DNA of 64,000 nt from Paramecium tetraurelia (Eukaryota; Ciliophora; Oligohymenophorea; Peniculida; Parameciidae), in NCBI RefSeq assembly GCF_000165425.1, contig NW_001799632.1, forward strand, positions 62,001 through 126,000. The letters are read 5' to 3'. The translations under genes were made by a program, and so were the position numbers. Under the pieces are notes generated by a model. The model was not told the DNA's origin. It searched no databases and worked only from the letters and a program-made list of their open reading frames with translations. This document shows, piece by piece, positions 1 to 14,314 of this stretch. The stretch's first letter is position 1; each line of letters opens with the position of its first letter.

Positions 1-3000
1 ATTATGTAGTGGAATTCAATAGTTTAATAAACACCATTGATTTCATTTTGATTTGGATTAAATTCAACATTATCTATTTCATATCCATAATTGAGTTAAT
101 AATAGCTTGATTGTATGCCCATGATTCCCAAAATTCCACTTTTTAAATAATCCAAATCGTTATCGTAGTCATAATATTAGCCATATCTATTAACAAACTC
201 AATCTGAGAAACATTATAAAACTAGCAAAATGGTATTTCATTGTAAAGTACTAAACAAATATCTTAATCGATGAGCTTTTTAAGAGAATTAACATCCTCA
301 GTTGGTGGTAAGGTAGAAATAACATCATTAAATAAAGATTTCATGGTTTCACTGAATGTCGTTTACAATTCAATGAACAATTAGATCATTTGATTACCAT
401 CATCAAAGCTCTTAATCTACTATTCAGAATAAATGTGATTTTCAATGAATTTACTGTAGATTTATGGCTAAGATTTAATAATCAATCCACTAAACACAAG
501 AATATCAATATTAACACTAAATTTGACATATTGAGATTCCAATTTTACTATTGGGATCATCCTTTAAGTTTAGGAATCATACAAAATATACAATCCCCAA
601 ATGAAGCATAAGTAAATGATTAAGAAAATGACTATCTTCAACAGTTGGAATTTGAATCTAATTCTGATGTGTTTTATTCTGGAATTTAAATTCGAGGTTC
701 GATTAGATTTACCTTGAATCAGTTTGGTTTTGTATATGTTATCATAATCATTCTAGAACACATAAGACCAAAAATTGATTCTTTTCCAAGAGTCTTCTCC
801 AGCAATATTTTTTAAGGACTATAAGAGATATTATATTTTAACAATCTCATTCATTATTTCTTATTCTTTCACTCTTCCCACTAATAATGTAAGAGTCTAA
901 TTTTGAATTTGGATTTTTAAACTAAAGATGAATTACACACAATAGAGAAGTAGCATCAAAATTGTATTAGTGATAATGGATATCAGTTGATTAGTTTACT
1001 GTAAATCTGTAATTAATTTAAATTAATTTTCCAACTCATCCATAATTAATACAGTGATCAATCGCATGTTTTTTACATTATATCTTAAAATGGTCATTGC
1101 TTAAATATAATCTGAATTGATCTCCTCATTGACTAAAATTTACTTAGTGAAGAAATTCATATAATCTATAAATTAAGTTAGCTTTACTTCTTTGAACTTA
1201 TACAATCCTTAAGATTAATTGATATAAGGTAGGTGTTCCTCAGTTTCAATTAAGGATGGATATATTAAGGAGACATTCCCCAACATGAACTGATTTATTA
1301 ATTTCATTTAATATTTGTTTTGATTTTTCTAGAACTAACTTATATTTAGGATACTATAGTTAGAGCAAGTAGTGATCCAAGCTAAGGTGGCAGTCTTAGA
1401 ATAATATCTATTTAAATTCATAGGGACTTTCATATTTGAAGTTATAGTTTGAAACGTCTAATACCCTGCATAGAGTTTTACACTGTTGAAGATGCATAGA
1501 AAAAGATTAACTATAACAGTTAGCATGCATATCAAGATTATTGCCTTGACGTTGTTGGTATATTTAATTTTATTTTAAAAAAGATTATTAAAATACGTGC
1601 TAGTTCTGCTTGATTATCTTGAAATGCCACTCGATTGACTTTGATTGATAGCCATTTCCATTTCGCTGATATTTCGTTTTTAGTTCTTAATACTCTATTG
1701 ATGAGGTTGTATGCTATCGTTTTCTTTACAAAATTACAACCGATTTGATTGAGGAGGAGAAAAGAAATCTTCTTACTTTTCATCAGAACTAGAGGATGAA
1801 TTCTGTCCTCCTGCAAAATCATTTATTTCACTCTAAATCTCAGGTTTGAGGAAGATAACTCTCCTGCTGGAGTTCCCCCCATTAGTTTCAAGTCTTATAT
1901 TTTCAGTAGTATTGGTGTTGGATTTGCCTACTTGACATACATTGATTTCATCAAACTCAGTCTGATTTTCGATTCTCTACATGAACTGACTTTAAATTCG
2001 TATTGACTATTTCATTTACGATTCTAGATCCTTAAAGACAGCCTCACTCCCAGCTTTTTTATCGTAGTTTTTTCTGTAATCAATAATTTCTAGTATGTAA
2101 AATCCTTTTACTTTTTCATTCTGTATAGGATAATATTAGAGTTGAAACTTTATGAAGTAGGTGACATAGATATCAAGCTACAAATAATCAGAAGAATTAC
2201 ATTATTATAGATAAATTTGATGGCACTTTTAGCGAATTCTTCATTTAATAAGCTTCTGTCTATTTCTGTAAACATTCTTCTTCTCAAAATAGCTTTTACA
2301 TTATTATTAGTGAGTTCAGAACAATTAGTGTAACTGGATGCATACAAAGCAGGATCTGTGACTGTATGTTTAGTGAACTTCTTCGCTTGTCTCGAAAAAT
2401 CATCATGAAATTCCATCAGATTCTGAATGATAATAAATTGTGTGTCTTCTAAGAACTATACAAGTTGATTATGCTATTTCTGTTATTAATATTCTTAGAT
2501 GATAGTAAAGATTTCAGGCATAAAGTAATAGATGTACATTTACTTGGTTAACTCCTCTTAATCTATTTAGTTAACCTTCTAATTATCTCTGATTAGAATT
2601 TCATAAAATTGCTAAGTAATTCCTTAGATGTGACCTTGATCATCAAATAAAATAAAATCCTATTGTTTTTGACCTTAATACATCACTCCTTTTATTACAA
2701 AGTCATCCACAAAGTTAAAATCATTAGAAAACTTTAATTGCAATGGCATTATAAAATGATCTTTATTTTTACCAAAGACTGTCTTAAATTGAACGAAAAA
2801 AGGGGATTGTCCCTTTTTTAGAAATTCTGTTAACATTTCATTGTGTATATTGCTAATGAAATCAGGTATAATTTGATTTACTGATAATAATGCATTATAT
2901 TCAGAGCTTTTATGATAACCAAAGAGACTCCCAATTTTCTGTTTATTCTTATTCAATATCTCTCCTTGCTTCTTTACCAGACTGACAGCAATCACTGAAA

Positions 3001-4735
3001 TCTTGTCTGTAATCAAGGCTAAAGAGGTTAATTCATTTTATTTTAGGGTTTATTCGAAGTAATACACAATTTAAATCTACTTTTCACACAGGTAACTGTT
3101 CAATTAATCATTCATAATCAAAGAATAGTATAAGGATAATACTCTTAGATGATAAATATTATTGATTAAAGTAATGCTTAAGTCATTAATATCTCTTTCG
3201 AAGATTTTAGCTAACATCTTTCTGACTTGATCAATGAGTGATGAGAAGTTGACCAATTTCATTTGTAAATCGTATATGTTTTTGAATCCTCTGATTTGAG
3301 ACTACCAAATATCTATTTTTTTGTTAATCAATTAAGAAATTAAGGGAATTAATTCAATTTCCTATTATTCAAATTCAACCAAGTCTTTGGATGTCAAATA
3401 AGTATATTTATTCCAATTTTATGCTACAGTCGTACTATAAAGAACCTGCTGGATCTCTTTCTCTATGTTTTTTGTAATGTCAAGAACCATCAATTTAAAA
3501 TACCAACTTTGGTTGTGTCCATTGAATATTTGATACTGTTTAATCTTCATCAAACTCAAGGAATATTATTTCTTTATGAATGCGATATAGCTGATTTTAT
3601 AAAGGAATAGGGATTCATCTTCATTTTAGAATATCCTTGAAATTAAGCACTCTAAGATATGGGAATATACTTATGCCTCATTAAAATAAATCATTACTTA
3701 GCACTTCTATTCGCAATACTTCTGGTGCAAATTCATCACGTTGCAACTCAAAAAGGATTGATGGATGTTGGTCTACTCCTTCTGCTGTTCCTTGAGGTAC
3801 AGAATTATTTTGAAATAAAGAGACTATTACTCTTATGAAATTGCTTAGGAAAAGAGATGGAAGCAATTATTATAGAGAAGAATTCGAAAGATCTATCTGC
3901 TAGCAAAATATCCCAATACGCCCAGAATCAACTCATATATAACGACTGCCTATTCAAATTAAAGCGATGCATCCAGAAGCCTTGTTATGGTGCATACTAT
4001 TTTAATGGAATTTAAACAAAACTATAACTAATTGTCAGACAAACTGTAAGGGTAATAGTAGAGGATATCAGCTGTCTCCGATATTGTCCATAGTAAGGCA
4101 CTTATCAAGGTTATGATGTACATCGTATTGTCTTGATCACTGTTGTAAAAATAAAATAAAATTGTCGTAAACTTCAGTATTTGAGACAGCAATCCTATTA
4201 TCGTGAGGTCTCTGCACAGCACAGTTTGACTCAAATAAGTGTTCCTCATAAACAAGAGGCTTAAAAATGACTGAATAAATATTATTATTATGGTTATAGT
4301 CCCAAGCATTTATTCAAATAAATTGTTTTCTTCTTTTATCAGTGTATGCGCAGTTATGGATATTTATAAATAGCAGATAAATTGCGGAAGTAATCCGATG
4401 TATATTAGTATCACCTGTTTAACGATAGCCATTTAATTTAAATTGAAGCAACTTAGTATTAGTAGGTAGGTTAAGATTGCAAAGCTTATAAAAGTAGAGA
4501 AATAGCCTAAAAAGATTGGAATACTATCATAATCCAATAACGATGCTTTCAATATGGTGATCAGAGAATTCAAGTGAAAACTGTCTAATTTAACATGATA
4601 AGAAGCCATAATTATAGAAAAATACTAAGTTAACTGCAATATCCGAAATATGATCAACTGACTCATCTATTAATTAATCTGAAGTATTTCACCATTCAAG
4701 AGCTAACTAATTTACTAATGCATTTTTGTGAGCAT
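1..4735 (-). CDS. TmcB-like giant PAS-domain membrane protein, copy 1 (3' end outside window)
   Basis: Reading TAA/TAG as Gln gives a long protein starting at 4735 (MLTKMHQQINQLLN) and running off the left edge. The first ~230 residues hold several hydrophobic segments, for example the stretch translated from 4307 down, TITIIIIFIQSFLSLLF. A PAS-like segment lies at about 2675-3016, with GYHKSSEYNALLSVNQI followed by the PDFISNIHNEMLTEFL pattern. Further hydrophobic stretches follow near 950-1150. This layout (N-terminal TM block, central PAS, C-terminal TM block) matches the very large TmcB (tiny macrocysts B)-like family expanded in ciliates, whose function is not established. Exact introns were not all resolved. 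It is the first of three members in the window. Confidence 0.7.
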
Positions 4736-4972
4736 ATTTTTAAAGATTTGAAATTATTATTTGATCAAATATATAATAATAATTAGTAAGCATTAAAATT
4801 AAATCTAGTTTTTTTTACGAAGGGCCAAATCATCTTATTAATTATACTAGCAAGTTCAAATCTCAAATCTTGTAATCCTGTGTAGTTATCTCAATATGTG
4901 ATTGAACTGCTGAGGGAATGTGAGAATAATGAGGAAAATCTGATATATTTAATATGAACTATAGATTGATCA
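4736..4972. other. short AT-rich intergenic spacer
   Basis: The 237 bp between the stop of the AXDND1-like gene and the start of TmcB-like copy 1 (both - strand) holds no convincing coding frame. It presumably contains the 3' end of one gene and the promoter of the next. Confidence 0.5.
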
Positions 4973-7900
4973 TCATAAATTAATTTCTGCTATTGCATTG
5001 TAAATCTAAGTAATTTAAGCTAATTCCTGAGGAACAAAGTCATCCATAAGTTATTTTAATTCATAACTAAGATTAATACATTATAGGTTACTTTAAAATG
5101 ACTCTTTAGGATCTCTCAAATAGCAATTTGTAACTCACCCAAAGAACTTGGTATATAATTGTTTATCATACTTTAAATTGAATGACTGCAGTTTTGCTTT
5201 TGCATATGCAATTAAATTTACTCAGTTAGTAAATTAAACGTGTATTTGACTTTATGGTAGTTATTGGAAACCAAGTACCGATATTTAATCAAATTTTTAT
5301 TTTCATTCCATTCATGGACTAAGGATTGGCTTCCTTGACCATATTAATTGATTTTTTCTCGATTAAACAAATTCAACTCTATCGCCATTTCAGCAAATCG
5401 ATCCAATGTAATCATTTTATCTTTGGTATTCTCATCTATGAAATCTGCGAATGTAATAAATTAATGCAAGGCCTTAGTTTTATTATAAAGATCAGGATGA
5501 ATTGCCTTATACAAGGTTTTAAATTCAGAAAACTCAATCAATTGATTTCCATCCAAATCAGCAGCCTAAAATATCAGTTATAATGAATCTTCACATTGCT
5601 TCTTCTTTGAAAAGTATAAATTCAATATTGTGATCATTTCTGGTTCAAACAATATTTCCTTCTTATGCTTCAATGAATTAAGATATTGATTCACAGTGCT
5701 TTATCCAAGAAAGTTGGCCAGAAATTCATTGCAATACTCAGTCATCAAATCCAATTGAATAATCAAATCATTCTTATGAAAATTGACCTCCTTGTTATTG
5801 AAATATTTCACCGTCTCAACAATCTACTTATAAATAGCTTCATCCATTTCCCCATGCATATAACAGAGTCTAGCCATAAATTACATTTTAGGTAAAGTCT
5901 CCATCTTACTACATATGAACTAAAATATTTATTTTATTTTCTTCTCAGCCACGTTCTTAAAACCATACTTCTTAAGAAAATAATCGTAAATACTAATATG
6001 AAGAGGTATCTTGTAACCCTCTGGATTTTTAGATGCATCCAAAATTAGTGTATAAAATATCTTTAATAACTATATGATTGGAATTATCGGAATCCTAACA
6101 ACCTTTTTAGTAGGTGTCTTCGCTATCAGTTCTTTCATCAAAGAATTGGCAGCATCTGTATTCTAACTATAAATACGTTTCACTTTCTTTTTGTCCTGCT
6201 TGAGTTCATTTAACAAAGACACTCTCATCTAAAGAGGCTTAGTAAATTTCTTAGTAGATTGTCTTTGCAATCCAAATTTTTGAATTAATTCCTTGACATT
6301 ACTCATTCTGTTTTCATCGACCTTTTTGCTTTCTAATTGTAGATCCAATTACAAAGATTGGGTAATTTCAGATTTCTAATCATTCAATGGATTCTCATCT
6401 TCAGCATAGGCTGATGTATCTAAATTTATTTCCTATTTCTCGTCTCCTTATAATTACCCATCACATTCATCTTGATCTTGAAGTACATTTAAATGTAAGA
6501 CCTCATTATTGATCTGAAAAGTCTAATTAATTTTCTGCTTTTCATCATCAGATTTAATTGAACTGTTGTCATCATCTTCCTCTACCTTAATTATATCTAT
6601 CTCTTTGGATATGGCTTCCTTATTGAAGTCAAAAGTATTTTTAAAACTAGGTGTCTTTCTGGTTGGTGATGGAAATTAAGGTGATCGTTTAGAGGATAAC
6701 TATTCCTAACTAATTGAATTGAGCTTTTTCAACAGTTGAGTTTATCCATGCTTTAAAGTTTTTATAGTCAATTGTTTTTCCTTTAGAATTTCTACGAAAT
6801 CTTAAGTTGCCTCCTTAAGATTCTGCTCCAAATTCTAAGCTACAACCTAATGCTCCTTTATGATCAGCATTTGCTCTATATTTTTTGATTGAAATTCTAT
6901 ATATTTATCATTAAGTTTTGTAACGTACTCTTACAATTCTTCATAAACCCTTTGCTTAATTTTTGACTTATTAATAGTTTCTATGACAAAGTCTTCTTAA
7001 GCAATGGAAATAGAAGTTGCACACCTTACAATTTAAGTGGACTCTCTATATTCATCTTCTTTGACCTCATCAAAGATAGCTTTCACACCATGATTAATGA
7101 AATTATGAATGAATTCATTCAAAATAGGTATGCTGCTAAAAATCATTTTATCTGTCTATGTTTATTCTAAAATAATGCAAATAGATACTTTCATCCAAGA
7201 TTACATTCTACATCGCATTTGATTTTCTACGATATTTTTGTATCTTAATCAATTGAGAATCCTCCATGTTATCAAATTCAAGTTGTAATTGCGACAGTGG
7301 AGTTTTGCTTTATTCGTCATCTGAGGTCTTAACAATTTAGATGGGAGACAAGCTTTTATTTTTAAGTTGAATGGGAATTTAAGCCTTTTTGGTCATAATA
7401 TGTGAAACTATGGACTTTCCTTCTTGAATACTTTGTAAGTGCTTGAGTTGCATATTAGAAAATCCATTTGGCAATTGAATTACTACATCAGTGGATTGAG
7501 CTTGATGATTTTGATGCTTCTTGTATTCTTGTGAGATTTATTCTATTTTTTAATAGAGCAATGAGATTTCTTCTCTCTGCTTTTTAATTCTGTCCTCTAG
7601 AAATGTGTTTTTCTTGTCTAGTGCCTCTTTCTCAATTTTAAACTGTTGGAATTCCTACGATAAGGTTAGATAGTCTTATTGATAATTTTTTTGGGTCTAA
7701 TTTAATTGTTAAGATTATTAAATAGTTTTTAATTTTTCAAGGTTCTCTTAATTGGTTTTATTAATATTTGAAATTAAATCATCAATTAAGACAATATAAG
7801 AATTCCAAACCTTTTCAAGTAACTATCCTCGCTCTTTGCAATCCAAGGATACCTATCTGATGATCTCTTTTAGACAAGACGAGTAGATAAGCGAGATCTC

Positions 7901-8511
7901 TTCAGCTATGTTTTGAGTGTTGTTATTCTCTACCGAGACTGATTGCTTCACTTTTTTAATCATGTAATCAAACCACAACTATAAGTCTATTGCCATCTGT
8001 CTATTAGGTAAAGTCGAACTCTATTAAATCTTATCACTTTATTGTTGAATAATCTTCTTCAAGTAAGATTATAATTATGAGGATTTTACATTCTTGAGTA
8101 ATGGATTCAAATCCAAGGTGCCATCTTTAGAATCCAATTCTGTGAAGTTGGTTTTGTAGGACGTCATGCTCTAAGAATTTCTATACATGGTTCCATAAAA
8201 ATTGGTTTTTAATCTTTATTGTGTCTTGGCTAATACTAAACATTTACATATTCATGGAGCTTTGGATCATCCACTAAACTGCTTAACGATGTTGGAACGA
8301 CTGTTTTCTATTGCAAATATGAAGTATCTTGATATCGGGTGATCCTTGTTTTTGTGAGATTTAATGTCAAATTGGCAGAAATACCACTCTGTCTCATTGA
8401 GTTTCCCTCCATAAGAGACATTTGGGAGTTATTTTTGTTTGATTGACTGTTTGTTATAACAGGAGCTTGGGAAGAGTTTGATAGTAAAGGAAGTTGATTT
8501 TTATTAAGCAT
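4973..8511 (-). CDS. AXDND1-like protein with axonemal dynein light-chain domain and EF-hand-like motif
   Basis: Start at 8511 (MLNKNQLPLLSNSS), TGA at 4973-4975; about 1,155-1,165 aa, close to animal AXDND1 (~1,000 aa). A p28/axonemal dynein light-chain signature sits near residue 210 (SSCLKEIIRQVSLDCKERGQ), followed by a long coiled coil rich in Q/E/K. An intron of 22 nt at 7167-7188 joins DE to KQTQTDKM. A Ca-binding-like loop DLDGNQLIEFSEF lies near 5540. Two phase changes need interpretation. Near 8165-8225 either a 23-nt intron ending AAG or one missing T in a T-run is needed. Near 5105-5135 a 20- or 26-nt intron ending in AG fits. Family knowledge suggests a role in cilia or spermatid flagella; the EF-hand addition is seen only here. 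Confidence 0.72.
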
Positions 8512-8544
8512 AATGATTTTAATTGATTTTTATAGTTAGTCATA

Positions 8545-10566
8545 TCAACCGACAGTAACTGTTTTGGCAAGATTTCTGGGTTTGTCAGGGTCAATACCTT
8601 AAAGATAACATATCTCCAAAGACAGCAATTAGAATACAATGACACTTAATAACCAATTTAACTATTCTCCAATTTTAGGAATCTAGATCAAATGATCAAT
8701 CTTGTTCATAGTGTTTGACAAACTCTAAGCAGAATCAGTGATTACAATAGTCCTGGCATTCCTGGAATGAACTTCACTCAAAGATAACTTCATGTCTTGA
8801 AGGAATTCATCATCCAAAATGATTAAAATGATGGATGTTTCCTTCTCCTTCGATGAATCAATCAATGCCAAAGGTCCATGTTTCATTTCTCCTGAGGCGA
8901 AGGCTTCTGCATGAATATAAGTTAGTTCTTTAATTTTCAAAGCTCCCTCTTTTGCAATTGAATAATTTGATCCTTTACCCAATACGAATAAACTTTGTTT
9001 GGTTTGCAATATTTTAGCAACTAATTTGACACTCGCCTAACATTCCACTATGCCCTAGCCAAATACCATTGGTAGCATTCTTAATTAGTTGACATATTTC
9101 TCTCTTAGAGGTTTCATCTTTGTATTCTAAGGCAAATAATTGTTCTTTTCCTTGTAATAACTAAACCACAATCCAATTAATATTAAAGCTGTCGTCTAAG
9201 AAGTGAATGACTTTGAGGCTGCCACTGCTACTTCTCTTCCTGAATTCAAATAAACACCACAATCAACATTGGTTGCTATTAATGATCCCACTACATTTAC
9301 ACTAATAAAATAATATCATAATTATACACTCCTATTGTAGTAACTCCTTATTGTTTCGCTAGATTCAATACTCTCACTATATCTTTAGTTTCACCAGATT
9401 ATGTAATGAATATTATCCCTACTGATGAATAAGGTAGATCGTAGATTTGAAATTCACTTGCTTCTATTGCCTAAACACTTTCAAAAGTTCTGAAGCTCTT
9501 GTAAATTGGTAAAACACTTTGAGCTGCATTGAAACTACTTCCACATCCAATCAAAATTAGATGCTTAATTTCACAAAGTTCCTTCTCTTTCATATCCAAA
9601 CCTCCTAACTTTGCGCAATCAGTAAAACCTGCTAGTCTTGCCCCATTTCCCAGACATCTCAATAGACTATTTGGTTATTCATGTATTTCCATCTCAAAAA
9701 ATGTTTAATAAGGTTGTTTTGGTTTTAAGTGTACTTGTTCAACCTCTTAATTTTCATTAAAAATTAATCTATGCTTTATCTGATTATATAACTAATTTCT
9801 ATTCTCTAATTACAATAGCATCACTTCGCCATCTTGTAAGGCTATGTAATTCTAAGTATATTTTTCAAATGCAATTTTTTCACTTGCTACAAATATACTA
9901 TTTGCAGCATATCCAACCAAAAGCGGACTTCCTTGTCTACATACAATCATCTAAGCAGGGTTTTCTCTATCAATCACAGCTAGACCCCATTATCCTCTTA
10001 ATCTCGTTAAGACAGATTCAACAGCCTCTAGAAAATTTTGCTTTTATATTTCTTATCCTATCAGTTAGGCGATTACTTCTGAGTCTGTATCTGAAGAAAA
10101 CTAAATCCCTTTTTAAATAAGCTCCTCTTTTAATTCTACATAATTTTCCAATGTCCCATTATGAACTAAGGCTACCCTTTTAGCGATGTCTGAATGGGGA
10201 TGAGCATTGTTGTCAGTTTTGCTTCCACAAGTGGCCCATCTTGTATGACCGATTCCAACTTAACTTTGAATATGTTTCTATAATTCTTGATTTAACTTCA
10301 CGAAGCAGTCCACCTTGTTTATTTAATCACTTGCATGCTTTGATATTACCAACTAATTAATAAATTTATTTGATTACCTCCTTTTATTTGTTGACGGTAC
10401 CAATTCCTGCAGAATCGTAACCTCTATTTTATAATAATTGAACTCCTTCAAAAATTACTTTTTCTGCATTATCCTCTGTAGTTAATACACCAATTATCCC
10501 ACAGCACTTAACACTATAATTTATTAAGCTTCCTCCAAGTCCTAGAGCAAATAATTTTTTGAACAT
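8545..10566 (-). CDS. glutamine--fructose-6-phosphate aminotransferase (glucosamine-6-phosphate synthase)
   Basis: Makes glucosamine 6-phosphate from fructose 6-phosphate and glutamine, the entry to amino-sugar and UDP-GlcNAc synthesis. About 656 aa after removing introns of 25 nt (10353-10377) and 26 nt (9302-9327). The N-terminal glutaminase domain starts [15 protein letters not shown] and contains [18 protein letters not shown] and HNGTLENY. The two SIS sugar-isomerase domains contain [11 protein letters not shown] and [11 protein letters not shown]. The C-terminus [15 protein letters not shown] is the family's canonical end. Oddity: the nucleophile Cys is normally residue 2 and exposed by Met removal. 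Here 20 residues ([20 protein letters not shown]) precede CCGIIG, and an in-frame TGA lies 12 nt upstream of this first ATG. Processing of that leader would be needed for glutaminase activity. Confidence 0.93.
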
Positions 10567-11343
10567 TTTATAATTCAATCAAATTTGAAATGTATTCATA
10601 TATACTATGTATACAAAAATTATGTGTCACAAATTTGAGAAATGATTTTAATTAATTTTTATAGGCACTATTAAATATATATAAGCAACAATAAATTAAT
10701 ATCAAAGTTATATTGAATATATCCTTAATGTTGATATACAATATATATTCAAGACAAATGTTAAGTTAAATTTTCAATTGATTTTTGATTAAAAATGGTT
10801 ATTCTGAATTCCTGATTCGTTAAATTTGAGGAAAAACTACAAAATTATTAGCATAATTTTCTTTAATCTTAAGGTGTTATTATAATTTAATTATTTATAT
10901 AATTATTATTTACCTAAACCAGAAGATGATCTTTATGATCTTGCAACTGTTCAGATTCAATATTAATTGTCAATTCAGATAAATATTTTCAATGAAGTTT
11001 TAAAAATAAAGATGATTTGAAAAATAGAAATATAAAATTTTACCGATTTTTATTGAGTTCATGTCAAATAATAAATGGCATAAAATTTTGATTATTCATT
11101 ATTAAATTAGTTTTCTAGAAGTATTTATCGATATTATATATTAGAAATAAATAAAATGATAATATTTTTGGGGTTTCCACGGAGGACATTGTATATGCGT
11201 GTTTAAGTATTTTTCTTACTTATCTGTACTTATTTCAGAAATTATGTTTTATTTTTAGATACTAGAAACTGATTGGTATTTTATAAAGTCACTATAAAAC
11301 AAAATTGATTTGATTAATATCATGATTAATATAATATATTAAA
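10567..11343. other. intergenic, AT-rich, no gene recognised
   Basis: About 780 bp between divergent genes. No coding frame with protein-like composition was seen. A small GC-richer island near 11168-11200 stands out against the AT background but does not match an RNA I recognise. Confidence 0.4.
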
Positions 11344-11559
11344 ATGGGAACTTGTGCTGTCTCAAAGTCGTAAAAATCAATCAATAATGGTGAACTACAT
11401 GAAGTTGTTGCACAGGTTAGGCTTTCCCAAGATTTTGAATCGATTTTAAAATAGAGAGCAAGTTAATCATCATATTTAAATCCCTTCAAAAATCCTATTT
11501 TAAATCGAAGATTAAAGGAAATTCCGACTTCGCCTTAACCACTAACCTAAATTGAATGA
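11344..11559 (+). CDS. tiny lipid-anchored-type protein, copy A
   Basis: A 71-aa frame beginning MGTCAVSKSQKS and ending at TGA 11557-11559, with no intron. The N-terminus fits the N-myristoylation pattern (Gly2, Ser six residues in) with a neighbouring Cys that could be palmitoylated. The middle and end (VVAQVRLSQDFESILKQ, then NPFKNPILNRRLKE) match the next gene closely, which argues that both are real despite their size. I recognise no family. The likely role is a small membrane-attached peripheral protein, inferred only from the N-terminus. Confidence 0.65.
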
Positions 11560-11768
11560 AATTTTTAATTACCTTTATTGTTTCATATATATTGTAAAAT
11601 ATGAGAAAATATTTTTTTTTCTGTTTATTCGCTCGTCTCGTCATAAATATTTTAGATTTATTGTTTTGAATGTTTCAAGAATTTTAAAATCGAAATGTAA
11701 TTTATTAATCACATTCTAAAAACCAATTTAAAATGAAAATCAGAAGATAATTTATTAAATAAATTATA

Positions 11769-11972
11769 ATGGGAATCTGCCATGGAAGCACAAAAAACAA
11801 CAATGGGTAGTTGAAATAAGTGATGGCCAAGGTCAGAAAATCTTAAGATATTGACATCATCTTAAAGGAGACAACCGAAACCTATACTACATACAACCCA
11901 TACATGAACCCCATTCTCAATCGTCGTTTGAGGGAGTAATCCACTCCTACTTATTCAAATGTTCAACAATGA
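11769..11972 (+). CDS. tiny lipid-anchored-type protein, copy B (tandem paralogue)
   Basis: A 67-aa frame, MGICHGSTKNNN to TYSNVQQ, TGA at 11970-11972, lying 209 bp downstream of copy A on the same strand. Shared features with copy A: MGxCxxS start, VMAKVRKSQDIDIILKE (A: VVAQVRLSQDFESILKQ), and NPYMNPILNRRLRE (A: NPFKNPILNRRLKE). The conserved core with divergent ends is the pattern of an old tandem duplication kept under selection. Predicted to be myristoylated and palmitoylated. Function unknown. Confidence 0.65.
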
Positions 11973-12662
11973 TTGAATAATTATTTTGTGTTCATTCTTA
12001 TTTCACTAAAATTAGTTAATAACGATATACATTTTGTTTTCCAAAATTAGTTCAACAGTAAGTCCAAAGCAATTATATTCTTGAATAATGCTCTTTTCTT
12101 CTGTGTTCACTTTCAACACTCGTGAATGACAGATTGGCTCAAAATTGTAAAGAAACAATTGATATGGTGAGACCTTACATCATGAAATTATCGACGCCTT
12201 AATAATCAAGATTTGATAAAATTACACTATCAAATGAATCGTCATCACATTATCATCAACCAAGTTATACTATCAAATAAATGAGAAATAAAAAATAACA
12301 AAGAGATTGCGTTTTTTTGCTTATTTTAAAAAGCAATAACGCTAAATTACTCCTTAAACTCATCATGTAATATATAAATTTTAATGATATTTTAATTATC
12401 TATTCAGTTCACATCAACCTCCATTGACTACAAAATTAAGAGACTAATCTATTATTAAATGAGTGTAATTAATATGAAATATTATAATATTTTTATTCAG
12501 ATATATTCTTTTGAAAACTTTATAAATTTCTAAGCGAATATGATTCTTTAATCTAGTTCCTTGGAAAATAGCGAATTAAATGAAAAATTCTGAATTTCTT
12601 GATTTCCCTTAAATAAATGGTTTTGATAAAAAAATAATTAAATTTTCAATATTTATATTGTA
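11973..12662. other. intergenic, contains a perfect-stem hairpin
   Basis: No coding frame supported. An inverted repeat (GCGTT..TTGCTT / AAGCAA..AACGC) lies at 12309-12342. A moderately GC-rich patch near 12120-12205 could be part of a small RNA but I cannot assign it. Confidence 0.35.
12309..12342. repeat. short inverted repeat / hairpin
   Basis: Arms GCGTT and AACGC outside, TTGCTT and AAGCAA inside, with an 8-nt A/T loop. It lies between the convergent 3' ends of the micro-protein gene (+) and the kinase gene (-), so it could form at the 3' end of either transcript. Role unknown. Confidence 0.45.

Positions 12663-14314
<1,652 letters not shown>

Noticed and set aside
11165-11200. GC-richer island with GGAGGACATTG resembling part of U2 snRNA
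   Set aside because: The complementary stem partner and the U2 branch-site recognition sequence are absent, so the likeness is too short to call.
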